The notes below the pieces were generated by a model. It saw nothing but the letters and a program-made list of their open reading frames with translations, had not been told where the DNA came from and searched no databases. This document shows, piece after piece, positions 52,849-62,413 of a DNA stretch of 64,000 nt. The position numbers and the translations under genes are program-made. The DNA comes from Lentisphaeria bacterium (GTDB taxonomy: Bacteria; Verrucomicrobiota; Lentisphaeria; Victivallales; Victivallaceae), in NCBI GenBank assembly GCA_900768505.1, contig CAAGED010000014.1, forward strand, positions 1-64,000. The letters run 5' to 3'. Numbering within the stretch: the first letter of the stretch is position 1; each line of letters starts with the position of its first letter.

Positions 52849-53808
52849 ATGCTGGAAATTGTAGTATTGGACGGACATGCCCTCAATCCGGGGGATTTGG
52901 ATTGGAGCGGAATGCAGGCGATGGGGCACTGCACCTTTTATGACCGGACACCGCCGGATTTGGTAGTGGAACGCGCTGAAAATGCCCAGGTGCTAATTAT
53001 CAATAAGGTAATTATGAACCGGGAAACCCTGCGCCGGCTACCACGTTTGCGGTACATTGGACTTACGGCAACTGGATATAATGTAATTGACGTGAAGGCG
53101 GCGGCCGAGTTAGGCATCACAGTGACCAATATCCCGGCGTACAGCACCCAATCCGTCGCTCAGATGACTTTTGCGCTCTTGTTGGAATTAACCAATCGGG
53201 TAGGTGAACATTCCCTGACTGTAAGGCAGGGCGACTGGAGCAAAAGTGCTGATTTTTGTTACTGGAAATACCCTCTGCATGAACTTTCCGGACGTAAACT
53301 TGGGATTGTAGGTTATGGCGCAATCGGCCGCGCCGTGGCGAATATCGGCCGGGCCTTCGGTATGAGCATTGCCGGCTGCCGCTCCAATAATCAGCGGGGA
53401 GTTGCCGATGATGGTACCGAGCTGCTGCCGCTGGCAGAGTTGCTGACTCAGTCAGATATAATTTCACTGCACGCTCCGCTTTCCGAAAAAAATTATCACT
53501 TGATAAATGCCGGTACATTGAAGTTGATGAAGCCTGATGCATTGTTGATCAATACCGCCCGGGGCGGGCTTATTGATGCAGCGGCTTTGGCGGCGGCGTT
53601 GAACAATGATCAATTAGGCGGTGCGGGGCTGGATGTTTTAGAAGATGAACCGCCGGAAACGGTTTGTCCGCTTTTTTCGGCAAAAAATTGTTTTATAACG
53701 CCCCATATTTCCTGGGCTACCAAGGAGGCTCGGCAGCGGCTGATGATAATTTTAAATGACAATTTGCGTAAGTTTTTGGACGGTAAGGTTCAAAATAAGG
53801 TAAATTGA
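52849..53808 (+). CDS. D-2-hydroxyacid dehydrogenase (hydroxypyruvate/glycerate type)
   Basis: 319 aa. NAD motif GIVGYGAIG, substrate Arg in NTARGGLID, Glu in LEDEPPE and His in TPHISWA complete the active site. SGRKLGIVGYG and LTNRVGEHSLTVR resemble bacterial glycerate dehydrogenases. Substrate cannot be fixed; hydroxypyruvate is the best guess. GGAGGCG seven bases before ATG 52849 decides the start. Confidence 0.9.
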   Translation: MLEIVVLDGHALNPGDLDWSGMQAMGHCTFYDRTPPDLVVERAENAQVLIINKVIMNRETLRRLPRLRYIGLTATGYNVIDVKAAAELGITVTNIPAYSTQSVAQMTFALLLELTNRVGEHSLTVRQGDWSKSADFCYWKYPLHELSGRKLGIVGYGAIGRAVANIGRAFGMSIAGCRSNNQRGVADDGTELLPLAELLTQSDIISLHAPLSEKNYHLINAGTLKLMKPDALLINTARGGLIDAAALAAALNNDQLGGAGLDVLEDEPPETVCPLFSAKNCFITPHISWATKEARQRLMIILNDNLRKFLDGKVQNKVN

Positions 53809-53875
53809 TTATGAAATAAACGTGACCGTCGTTTTAACGGGGACGGTTGGAAAAAATTTTTAATGCAGGTGTTTT

Positions 53876-55057
53876 ATGGCAGCAGAAATCTCTTATGTGT
53901 TGATTACTCCGTACAGTTTGATGAAATCCAGAACCGGCGGCATTATCGCTCGATTGTTATCCCGTTGCGACTTGGATTTTATTGGCGCGCAAATGCTGGC
54001 GTTCAATCAAACGCAATCGGAAAAAATGGCGGAAACCATCTACCAGAGCGAACACGACAGCTCTGAAATGGCTGCCAATTTATTAGCGGATTATGTGCGG
54101 AAAAATTTTGCACCTCGTCGGGACGGCCGTCCGGAACGGGTGTTGATGCTGCTCTTTCAGGGAGAGGACGCCTGCCGGAAATTATCTGGAGTTTGCGGGC
54201 GGTTGATTCATCAGGATCCGGTAAGGGATCATGCCGGAGAGTCGATTCGCGACACCTACGCCGATGTGGTGGAGGACAAGGAGCATCCTGGGAAGGTAGT
54301 TTATTTTGAACCGGCGGTATTCACCCCCCCGAACGTCCGCTCGGCCAAAATGTTGTTGTCAGTGCTGGCGGAAGTCAGCGCGTCAAATAATAATATCTTG
54401 ACTGATTATGTGGGCAAGCAGGATAATTTCGAGCGTACCATGGTTATTATCAAGCCGGAAAACTGGCGTTATGCCAGCAGCCGCCCCGGTAATGTAATTG
54501 ATATGCTCAGTCGTACCGGTTTGGTGATTGCCGGCTGCAAGGTTTATCGGATGAGCGTGGCGGAGGCGTTGGATTTTTACGGCCCGGTTAAGAATGCGCT
54601 GCGTGGCAAAGTTGGCCCACGCCTGGGTGAATGCGGCGCCAATGAATTAATCAGTCATATGAATTTAATTGTGGATGACGCTACGCGCAATGACCTTTGC
54701 AGGTTGATTGGCCAAGTAGCGGCGGACGACCAGTTCGGCCGTATTGTTGAATTTATGTCCGGCCGTCGTCCGGAATTTTGCTCCGGGGATGATTTGACTA
54801 AGCCTGGTTTGGCCAAGTGTATGGTGATTGTCTACGAAGGGGTGGATGCCATTCGCAAAATTCGGGATGTGCTGGGGCCGACTGATCCATCTAAAGCTCC
54901 GGCCGGAACGGTACGCCGGGATTTCGGCAGTGATGTGATGGTCAATACCGCCCATGCGTCGGATTCGCCGGAGAGTGTGACCAGGGAATTGAAAATTATC
55001 AAGATGGAGTCTAACTCCATGCGCAAAAAGATTTTGGATTATCTGGCGAATGAGTAA
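53876..55057 (+). CDS. Tandem nucleoside diphosphate kinase-like protein, 393 aa
   Basis: About twice the usual 140-150 residues. Residues 1-165 form a degenerate NDK-like domain (SYVLITPYSLMKSRTGGII) without a recognisable N-x-x-H-x-S-D motif. Residues 187-377 form a second domain starting ERTMVIIKPENW, with NTAHASDSPES holding the candidate phospho-His360; this domain has an insertion of about 40-50 residues (230-290). It should transfer gamma-phosphate between nucleotides if the C-terminal domain is active. A Lys-rich end follows. Starts 68 bases after the dehydrogenase. Confidence 0.8.
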   Translation: MAAEISYVLITPYSLMKSRTGGIIARLLSRCDLDFIGAQMLAFNQTQSEKMAETIYQSEHDSSEMAANLLADYVRKNFAPRRDGRPERVLMLLFQGEDACRKLSGVCGRLIHQDPVRDHAGESIRDTYADVVEDKEHPGKVVYFEPAVFTPPNVRSAKMLLSVLAEVSASNNNILTDYVGKQDNFERTMVIIKPENWRYASSRPGNVIDMLSRTGLVIAGCKVYRMSVAEALDFYGPVKNALRGKVGPRLGECGANELISHMNLIVDDATRNDLCRLIGQVAADDQFGRIVEFMSGRRPEFCSGDDLTKPGLAKCMVIVYEGVDAIRKIRDVLGPTDPSKAPAGTVRRDFGSDVMVNTAHASDSPESVTRELKIIKMESNSMRKKILDYLANE

Positions 55058-55349
55058 ATATTAAGTTGTGTAAAAGCCGTCGGCGTGCTTGGAGAAGCTG
55101 GCCGGAATTATGTATACCGGAGAAGGATGATATTTTTGCCGGTACGACATTAGTTGGATGGCCGTGACGACATCAATATCCAATTAGATATTTTTAAAAG
55201 AGATTTCTCTTTTGCAGTTGAATTAAACAATTTAGTGATATATTGTGGAGAGTCGGTGGTTGCTTTTGATCCGCCGGCTCCATTTGTTTTTTACCGGTTG
55301 AATAATATATTCGGCTAATGGAAAAAAATTTTTAAAAAGAGAGAGTTTT

Positions 55350-57863
55350 ATGAGTGATTTTTGTTTAATAAAGGATCGTCATCCTAACGGAAGAATTTTC
55401 CTGCCGGTTAATTCATCCCGGGCTCTGATTTTTGCAGTGGAGGAGTTGAATCGACATTTGGATTTGATTTGCGGCTGCACATTGCCACTGGCGTGGCGGA
55501 ATGCAAAAAATGAGGATTCCGGTATTGTTTTGGAGGTGGTGCCGCCGCCGGGAAATTTTGCCGGTGCAAGCCAACAATTTCAGCTGGAAATGGTTAGCGG
55601 AGTTTCCAGTAATATTGACAGCGTCAAGCTCCTTTCTCCTATTGATAAATTTTTTGACCTGCCGGGGGACAACTCCGGAGACAATATCGACCATGCCACT
55701 GGAGCGGTAAAACAGATTTCCGTCAATACCAACGCTTTTGAACACCCTAATCCGGGGGGAGGCAAGGTATTCATTCGAGGCTGCAGCGGGTTGGGAGTTT
55801 TGTACGGCGTATATGAATTTTTACGCCAGCTTGGCGTCCGCTGGTTCGTTCCTGGAGAGGAGGGGGTGAAGTATCCCACACTAAACGCATTGATTTTGAG
55901 CGATTATGCCGGAAAGTGGATTGCGCCGTCATTTTATTACCGTTGTCTTGATGTGACCGGGCTGATTCAGGACCATTTTGACGTTTCCGATTACGAGCGT
56001 TACCGGGATGATCTGCATTATCAATATGATTTGTGGCTGATTCGCAACCGTCTGCATTTCGACCGGGAGAAGACCCACGAAAACGACTGGTTCGACTTCA
56101 ACAAGGTAGTTCAATCCGGCGGCGGCCACTCGCTGCACCGCAAGTGCGGAATCAACCACACCAGCGTGGAGGCCGAACCGGAACGTTTCGCTTTGGTGAC
56201 CCGGGATTTTAAACAAATCCGCACGGCGAAAAACGCCCAGATATGCTTTACCAACGAGAAGAATTTTCAAACTGCGCTGAAGAATTGTCTCGCTCATTTC
56301 CGCTGGATGAGGGAGTCGGCTGGTCGGGGCGAACGGGCGACGGATTTGGATGATATAAGCATGTCCATTGATATGAGTTTGGAGGATGCAAGTGGAATTT
56401 GCGAGTGTCCAGAGTGCCGTAAAATCAGCGGCACTGACGCATTGTGGCGCGATCGGCTGGTTTGGTATTTCATGAACCGTCTGGCTCGGGCCATCCGCCA
56501 GGAGGTTCCAAACGGCAAAATCATGCTTTTCGCCCCCTATTATGAGTTGACCGAACCCCCGGCGGATGTGAAGCTGGAGGATAATATCATCTGCATTGCC
56601 TGCCGCAGTCTGGCTTGGGAAAATACGGCGGAAAATCAGATGACTTATCCGTTCCCCTCCCTCTTTAAACGCTGGGTGGAGAAGACGGCCGCGGCCGGAG
56701 CTAATATGCGCAATTACGATTATGTGTTGTGGCAGGGTGGAATTCAGTCGCTGGATATTATTGACGCAGCCAAGGGATATTATGAGATGGGATTCCGGCT
56801 CTATCATGCTGAGGTTATGCAGCGGACGGAGCAGGTTTATCCGATTTTGTGGGTGTTGGCAAATTACACGTTCGATGCCACGCAGAATCCGCGGCAATTA
56901 TTGCGTGATTTCTGCGTTGGCAGTTTCGGCGAGGCGGCCGGCCGGGTAGTGGAAAAACTTTATCTGGATATCCATTCCCGGGGAGTGAATATCACCCGGC
57001 GGGTTTATGGCAATATCAATGACAACAACCACGCGCTGCCGGATGAATTAATTGAAGAATATCGGGGAAAATTTGTCGAACTCAGAAAAAACTTATGCGG
57101 CAACGAGAAGTTGCGTTTCAAGCGTTTCAGTGAATACATGGAGATGCAGTTCCGCCTGGCGCAGACCTACCGCAGTTATTGTGACGCCTTGAATTCACGT
57201 GCCGCCGCCGATATTGCCGATTATCGGAACCGGATGGCTGATTTTGAGCAATACGTGCGGGAAATTGAGCTGGAAAAACATATTTCTCCCACGGCGTTGC
57301 GAGAATTCCGTTATGCGGCGACAACGGATTTCGCTCAAATAAAACCGCGCGGACGGCAGGCGTTGGCTGATGAGTGGCAGTGGAAGGTGGAGCTCTTCGC
57401 CGGAGAATATCCGCCGGAAAAAATTGACAACTTGTTTGCGCTGCCGGAAATTTGGAAATTCCGGCTGGATCCAAGGGAGGTTGGTTTAGCGGAGAATTGG
57501 CAGTCTGAGAGTTGCGATGATCGAAAAAATTGGCAGGATATGTCCACATACAATATTAATTCCGAGCAGGGATATTTGAATGTTGGCGGTCGGTTCTGGT
57601 ACCGGCTGCATTTTACATCCCCAAAATTCCCGGATGGAAAACGGATAATTCTACGTATTGGTTCAATTGACGACTCCGGCGAGGTATATTTGAACGGCGT
57701 GAAGGTCGGGGAGCAGCCGTTGAGCAAAAACTGGGACCGCTCCTTCGCCATGGACATTACGGATTTTCTGCGTCAGGGGGAGAAAAATCTGATTGCGGTG
57801 CGCGGGTTCAAGAGCGTGGGAGCCAGTGGAATTTGGCGTCCGTGTGCGATTTATACCGAGTAG
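55350..57863 (+). CDS. DUF4838 protein, glucuronidase-like, 837 aa
   Basis: The N-terminal domain resembles that of alpha-glucuronidases (FAVEELNRHLDLICGCTLPL, residues 29-48). The marker YEFLRQLGVRWFVPGEEG (about 151-168) is the DUF4838 signature. The barrel continues to about residue 600, and the last ~150 residues form a jelly-roll carbohydrate-binding module (YLNVGGRFWYRLHF, EVYLNGVKVGEQPLS, WDRSFAMDITDFL). No signal peptide. Likely a polysaccharide-degrading enzyme. The terminator at 57893 follows. Confidence 0.82.
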   Translation: MSDFCLIKDRHPNGRIFLPVNSSRALIFAVEELNRHLDLICGCTLPLAWRNAKNEDSGIVLEVVPPPGNFAGASQQFQLEMVSGVSSNIDSVKLLSPIDKFFDLPGDNSGDNIDHATGAVKQISVNTNAFEHPNPGGGKVFIRGCSGLGVLYGVYEFLRQLGVRWFVPGEEGVKYPTLNALILSDYAGKWIAPSFYYRCLDVTGLIQDHFDVSDYERYRDDLHYQYDLWLIRNRLHFDREKTHENDWFDFNKVVQSGGGHSLHRKCGINHTSVEAEPERFALVTRDFKQIRTAKNAQICFTNEKNFQTALKNCLAHFRWMRESAGRGERATDLDDISMSIDMSLEDASGICECPECRKISGTDALWRDRLVWYFMNRLARAIRQEVPNGKIMLFAPYYELTEPPADVKLEDNIICIACRSLAWENTAENQMTYPFPSLFKRWVEKTAAAGANMRNYDYVLWQGGIQSLDIIDAAKGYYEMGFRLYHAEVMQRTEQVYPILWVLANYTFDATQNPRQLLRDFCVGSFGEAAGRVVEKLYLDIHSRGVNITRRVYGNINDNNHALPDELIEEYRGKFVELRKNLCGNEKLRFKRFSEYMEMQFRLAQTYRSYCDALNSRAAADIADYRNRMADFEQYVREIELEKHISPTALREFRYAATTDFAQIKPRGRQALADEWQWKVELFAGEYPPEKIDNLFALPEIWKFRLDPREVGLAENWQSESCDDRKNWQDMSTYNINSEQGYLNVGGRFWYRLHFTSPKFPDGKRIILRIGSIDDSGEVYLNGVKVGEQPLSKNWDRSFAMDITDFLRQGEKNLIAVRGFKSVGASGIWRPCAIYTE

Positions 57864-57892
57864 CAGGAGAAAACTTGGCTTTTTTTTCATAT

Positions 57893-57926
57893 AAGGCGGA
57901 ATTTTTTTTAAAATACCGCCTTTTTT
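57893..57926 (+). terminator. Intrinsic terminator after the DUF4838 gene
   Basis: AAGGCGG (57893-57899) pairs with CCGCCTT (57916-57922), followed by T6. Confidence 0.85.
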
Positions 57927-58067
57927 CGCTTGACGTAATAGGTTTTAATAGTAGTGTATGCGTTGTATTTTTTATGATGAAATTCCGGCGGCATAAAAGT
58001 GTGCCGCACCTCAAGGGAGAGTCGGCTTTCCCAAAAGTGAAAACGGACAAAACGTACAGGAAAAATT

Positions 58068-58754
58068 ATGGCAAAAATATCGGATTTGGCGAAGAAGAAA
58101 ATATATATTTCACCATCACTGCTGGCCGCCGATTTCGCGGCGCTGGGGGAAGATGTGGAAAAAGTTACTGCCGCTGGAGCGGATATGCTGCATCTGGACG
58201 TTATGGATGGACACCTGGTGCCCAATATCACCTTCGGACCGCCGCTGGTAAAGGCGATTCGCAAATATTCCGATTTAATTTTTGATGTCCATCTGATGAT
58301 CAGCGATCCGCTTTTTTACACCAAGCCTTTTGTCACCGCCGGGGCAGATCACCTGACGTTTCATTATGAATGTGACAATGACTGCAGTGCGGTGATTGAC
58401 ACTATTCATGCCGCTGGTGCCACGGCGGGTATTTCGCTGAAACCGGCAACTCCCGTGGAGAAAATTTTTCCATATTTGGATAAGTTGGAACTGGTGTTGG
58501 TGATGAGCGTAGAACCCGGCTTCGGCGGGCAGAAATTCATGGTTGACCAGTTGGAGAAGGTTCGTCGCCTGGCGACGGAAATCAATAGTCGCAATCTGAA
58601 CGTAAAAATTGAGATTGACGGTGGTATTGATAAAAATACCGCTCCCCTGGCGATCGCCGCCGGAGCAGAAATTCTGGTGGCCGGAACGGCGGTTTTTGGC
58701 GCCGGAATGCCCTTGAATGAGGCGATTGCGACTTTGAAAACGAGTCGGGAGTAA
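58068..58754 (+). CDS. rpe: Ribulose-phosphate 3-epimerase
   Basis: 228 aa TIM barrel. YISPSLLAADFAALGEDVEK, LHLDVMDGHLVPNITFGPPL and FDVHLMISDP contain the metal ligands and proton-shuttling Asp residues, and MSVEPGFGGQKFM and EIDGGIDKNTA the phosphate site. It interconverts ribulose 5-phosphate and xylulose 5-phosphate. It is the first gene of an operon with gcvT-like, gcvH-like, nfo, M42 peptidase and HIT genes. Confidence 0.96.
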   Translation: MAKISDLAKKKIYISPSLLAADFAALGEDVEKVTAAGADMLHLDVMDGHLVPNITFGPPLVKAIRKYSDLIFDVHLMISDPLFYTKPFVTAGADHLTFHYECDNDCSAVIDTIHAAGATAGISLKPATPVEKIFPYLDKLELVLVMSVEPGFGGQKFMVDQLEKVRRLATEINSRNLNVKIEIDGGIDKNTAPLAIAAGAEILVAGTAVFGAGMPLNEAIATLKTSRE

Positions 58755-58758
58755 AAAT

Positions 58759-59913
58759 ATGGCAAATTTAACGGATACTCAGGCGGCGGACGATGTGGAA
58801 TATGGCAGCGATGATTCCGATGTAATTGATTTATATGAATTGCAGCTGGAGTGCGGGGCTGAATTTGCCGCCACTGCTGATATGAAAGTTGCAATGGTAA
58901 AACATTATGCTTCAGGAGTTGAGGCGGAATACCATCAGGCGAAGCATGCGGCTGCGTTATTCGATAATTGGGGACAAATGCTCTGCCGGATCGCCGGGAA
59001 GGGGGCGACCTCGGCCTTGGATAAAATTATGGCCAATAAGGTTTCCGCAATGAAAATCGGCAGTTGTGCCGCTAATTTGATGCTCAATAATAACGGCGGG
59101 GTGTTGGATAAATTTCTTATATATTATATGGATAAGGATGATTACCTGCTGTTGGGCAGCGATTTAACGGATTTCGAGGCAAAAAAGCATTTGCAGTCTC
59201 TGCTGCCGGTTACGGCAAAGTTTGCTGATTTCAGCGAAGATTTGGCGAAATTTGATTTGGTGGGACCCAAAAGCGCCGAGGTTTTGCAGCAGTTGGGCGT
59301 GGCGGCGAAGGAGCTTCCGGAACTAAATCGCTGGAATCTCATTGAAATCGATGATGTTCGTTTCGTAATTGCCCGGCTGAATGTCGGTGGACAATTGGCA
59401 TATAAGCTTTTCTTCGACCGAGTGTTTGACGGAGATTTTTTTGCCATGCTGCTGGATGAGGAAATTGTCACCCCCGCTGGATTCAATGTCTGGCGATTGC
59501 TGGAGTTGGAGCAGGGAAATACGCAGAAAAATTGTGAGCTGCGTAATGAGTGGTCTGGCGCGGAGAGTGGCGTGATAAATCTTTCAGCGCTTGAAAAAGA
59601 CACCCGCGCCTTTATCGGACGGCGTAATTTGGGCGGCGCAACGCACCAAATTGTTGGTTTAACTGCGTCGGCTGAGCAAAATTTTGAATTGTCGCCGGGG
59701 AGAAAATTATATACCGCCGCCGGAGAATTATGCGGCGAAATCACCAGCAGCGGTTATTCGTATGATTTGAAGCGGGTGATTGCGCTGGCTCGGGTGGAGA
59801 AGAGTTCTGCTGCCGCGGGCAATAAATTAAAAATTAACTTTTCAGAAGATGATATTGAGCTGACGGTGACGGAATTGCCTTTTATTTCAGCAGATTCTGT
59901 CAATAAAAAATAA
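58759..59913 (+). CDS. gcvT: GcvT-like aminomethyltransferase, divergent
   Basis: 384 aa. An extra acidic N terminus (~27 residues) precedes the folate-binding GcvT core: DLYELQLECGAEF, KHAAALFDNWG where canonical T proteins read LFDVSHMG, NNNGGVLDKFL with only the first Asp of the usual DD pair, and WRLLELEQGN for RDTLRLEAG. The C-terminal barrel has FIGRRN and ITSSGYSYDLKR. It lies four bases after rpe and about 80 bases before the gcvH-like gene. Whether it still binds tetrahydrofolate is uncertain. Confidence 0.75.
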   Translation: MANLTDTQAADDVEYGSDDSDVIDLYELQLECGAEFAATADMKVAMVKHYASGVEAEYHQAKHAAALFDNWGQMLCRIAGKGATSALDKIMANKVSAMKIGSCAANLMLNNNGGVLDKFLIYYMDKDDYLLLGSDLTDFEAKKHLQSLLPVTAKFADFSEDLAKFDLVGPKSAEVLQQLGVAAKELPELNRWNLIEIDDVRFVIARLNVGGQLAYKLFFDRVFDGDFFAMLLDEEIVTPAGFNVWRLLELEQGNTQKNCELRNEWSGAESGVINLSALEKDTRAFIGRRNLGGATHQIVGLTASAEQNFELSPGRKLYTAAGELCGEITSSGYSYDLKRVIALARVEKSSAAAGNKLKINFSEDDIELTVTELPFISADSVNKK

Positions 59914-59991
59914 AGTTGATTTGATTTTGATGGTAAATAAAATATATTTTAAGCACAAGTGTAATAAAATGATTTTTAATCAGGAAAGAAA

Positions 59992-60363
59992 ATGAAATAT
60001 TATTCAGAAGATCACGAATGGGTGGAGGTTAATGGAGACAGCGCAATAATCGGCATTTCCGAATATGCGGTTTCTGAAATGGGCGAGGCTACTTACGTTG
60101 AACTGCCGATGGAAGATGACGATTTTACGGTCGGCGATGTAATCGGGGTGGTTGAAACTGAACGCTCTAATTTTGATGTCTACTCCCCCATCAGCGGAAC
60201 CGTGGTAAATATCAACGAGGCGCTGGTGGACGACCCAAGTTTGCTGGTGCGCTCGCCGGAAGACAAGGGATGGCTCTGCACGCTGAATAATATCGATGTT
60301 TCCGAACTGGACGATATGATGAATGAAATTGCGTATGCTAAATATTTGGATACAATTTCATAA
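59992..60363 (+). CDS. gcvH: GcvH-like protein lacking the lipoyl lysine
   Basis: 123 aa with the full GcvH fold: YYSEDHEWVEV at the N terminus, GISEYAVSEMGEATYVELP, and DVYSPISGTVVNINEALVDD after the turn. At the lipoylation turn canonical ESVKAASD is replaced by ETERSNFD, so the modified Lys is Arg58. The only other Lys residues are 2, 92 and 117, which are not at the site. It cannot carry lipoate in the normal way. Upstream is the divergent gcvT-like gene; no gcvP or lplA/lipB genes are present here. Confidence 0.85.
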   Translation: MKYYSEDHEWVEVNGDSAIIGISEYAVSEMGEATYVELPMEDDDFTVGDVIGVVETERSNFDVYSPISGTVVNINEALVDDPSLLVRSPEDKGWLCTLNNIDVSELDDMMNEIAYAKYLDTIS

Positions 60364-60398
60364 AAAAGGCGATGTTAAAAAAATAAAGGAGGCGGCTG

Positions 60399-61241
60399 GT
60401 GAAATACATTGGAGCTCATGTAAGTGCCGGGGGCGGAGTCGAAAATGCGCCGCTGAATGCTGCGGAAATCGGAGCCGGCGCCTTTGCGCTTTTTACCAAA
60501 AATCAACGCCAATGGCATTCCTCTCCGCTGAACGAACAGACAATTGATGATTTTAAGAAAAATTGCAGCGCTCAAAATTATTCCGGTGATAAAATTTTGG
60601 CGCATGACAGTTATCTGATTAATTTAGGGCAGCCTCAGACGGAAAAATTGGCACTTTGCCGCAGTTCATTTGTGGATGAGATGCGCCGTTGCGCCCGGTT
60701 GGGGATAAAACTGCTCAATTTTCACCCCGGCAGTCACCTGAATGAAATTCCCTTGGCGGAATGTCTGCGCCGGATTGCCGAGTCCATAAATATTGCTTTG
60801 TCGGAGGTTCCGGATGTGGTGGCAGTGATTGAAAACACTGCAGGGCAGGGGACAAATGTAGGATGCCGCTTTGAGCAAATCGGCGAAATTATCAGTCAGG
60901 TTAAGGAGCTGGAGAGAGTCGGCTTGTGTGTTGACACCTGCCACACGCACGCCGCCGGATACGACTGGCACGGCGACGGGTACGAGAATATTTTTTCTGA
61001 AATTGATAAGTATATTGGATTGAAATATTTGCGTGGAATGCACCTCAACGATGCCAAGTGCGAACTCGGAGCCAGGCTGGATCGTCACGAATCCATCGGT
61101 AAGGGTAAAATCGGTCTTGAGGTGTTTGCTCGTTTAATGCGGGATTCGCGCCTGGATAATATGCCGCTGATTCTGGAGACTCCGGACGACAGCTTGTGGG
61201 CGCAGGAAATTGCGGAATTGAAAAAAATGGCAACTGATTAA
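60399..61241 (+). CDS. nfo: Deoxyribonuclease IV (endonuclease IV)
   Basis: 280 aa AP endonuclease. KYIGAHVSAGGGVENAPLNA opens the barrel. Zn-binding motifs include NFHPGSH, VCVDTCHTHAAGYDW and LHLNDAKCELGARLDRHE-type segments (HLNDAK, RHESIG). It cleaves at abasic sites in base-excision repair. AGGAGG lies eight bases before a GTG start at 60399. Same operon as rpe. Confidence 0.95.
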   Translation: MKYIGAHVSAGGGVENAPLNAAEIGAGAFALFTKNQRQWHSSPLNEQTIDDFKKNCSAQNYSGDKILAHDSYLINLGQPQTEKLALCRSSFVDEMRRCARLGIKLLNFHPGSHLNEIPLAECLRRIAESINIALSEVPDVVAVIENTAGQGTNVGCRFEQIGEIISQVKELERVGLCVDTCHTHAAGYDWHGDGYENIFSEIDKYIGLKYLRGMHLNDAKCELGARLDRHESIGKGKIGLEVFARLMRDSRLDNMPLILETPDDSLWAQEIAELKKMATD

Positions 61242-61268
61242 TCGATAAAATTGGATTGGAAGTGCAAA

Positions 61269-62345
61269 ATGTTTAATGAATCAAGTATGAAGTTTATGGA
61301 GAAATTCATGAATTGCTCCACCCCCTCCGGATATGAGGTTGAGGGAGGCGAAGTGCTTCGTGAATATTTCGGCGGTTTCTGCGATGAAGTCAAAACCGAT
61401 GTGATGGGCAACGTCTTCGGCGTACTTAACCCCAAGGCGGAATTTAGAGTTATGCTGGCCGGGCATTATGATGAAATCGGTTTCCAGATTGTTTATATTT
61501 CCGACGATGGATTGCTTTATTTCCGAGCTAATGGCGGTATTGACAAACTTAATATTCCCTCGTCCGAGGTGGAAATTTTGACTGAAAACGGTATTGTTCC
61601 GGGAGTTATCGGCAAGAAGCCGATTCATCTGCTTAGTGCCGAAGCCCGCAACAAGGCAATGGAATTGAGTGATATGTGGATCGATATTGGAGTTGAATCC
61701 AAGGAAGAGGCGGAAAAAATGGTATCCGTTGGCGATCCGGTGGCCATGCGGCGGAACTTCAAGCGCATGGGTGAAAATCGAATTTGTTCCAAAGGTATGG
61801 ATGACAAGGTCGGTGCTTTTATTGTGGCCGAAACGTTGCGTGAATTGTCTAAATGTGATTTAAAAGTGGCGGTTTATGGCGTGGCTACGGTTCAGGAAGA
61901 GCTGGGGCTGCGCGGCGCAACCACCAGTTGTTTTGGCGTTGATCCGCAGGTTGGCTTCGCCATTGATGTCGGTTTTGCCACCGATTTGCCGGATATTCCG
62001 AAAAATCAGCTTGGATTGATAAAGTTGGGTGGCGGCGTGGAGTTGTCGCACAGTGCCGACAATAATATTGTTTTGGGGCGTAAACTTCGTGAAATTGCCA
62101 ACAAGCACAATATAGTTTATCAGGAAACTGCGGCGCACCGGGCGACCGGCGGAACTGATACCGCCACCATGCAGATGACCCGCAGCGGCGTGGCAACTGC
62201 GTTGTTAAGCATTCCCAATCGTTATATGCACTCTCAGGTGGAAATTTGTGATTTGCGGGACGTTTACAGCGCGGTGCGTTTGCTGGTGAAGACGATTTCC
62301 TCCATGCGCGGCGACGAAAGCTACATCCCAGGAATTGATAGATAA
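61269..62345 (+). CDS. M42 family aminopeptidase
   Basis: About 358 aa. Metal ligands are visible in GHYDEIGF (His and Asp), GMDDKVGAF, VQEELGLRGA (Glu pair), DVGFATDLP and HRATGGTD. These are the di-metal peptidase motifs of the FrvX/TET family, which degrades peptides and glycopeptides. The start ATG at 61269 is set by GGAAGTG. Part of the rpe-nfo run of genes; the stop overlaps no neighbour. Confidence 0.92.
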   Translation: MFNESSMKFMEKFMNCSTPSGYEVEGGEVLREYFGGFCDEVKTDVMGNVFGVLNPKAEFRVMLAGHYDEIGFQIVYISDDGLLYFRANGGIDKLNIPSSEVEILTENGIVPGVIGKKPIHLLSAEARNKAMELSDMWIDIGVESKEEAEKMVSVGDPVAMRRNFKRMGENRICSKGMDDKVGAFIVAETLRELSKCDLKVAVYGVATVQEELGLRGATTSCFGVDPQVGFAIDVGFATDLPDIPKNQLGLIKLGGGVELSHSADNNIVLGRKLREIANKHNIVYQETAAHRATGGTDTATMQMTRSGVATALLSIPNRYMHSQVEICDLRDVYSAVRLLVKTISSMRGDESYIPGIDR

Positions 62346-62413
62346 GTGCGTCAATTGGCGTCGAACGGTTGTGGAGCCGGGCGACGCCAATGTAAACGAA
62401 AGAAGGTGTGGAA

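Noticed and set aside
56000..56897. Long minus-strand frame opposite the DUF4838 gene
   Set aside because: Antisense to a gene with clear family motifs; no independent signals.
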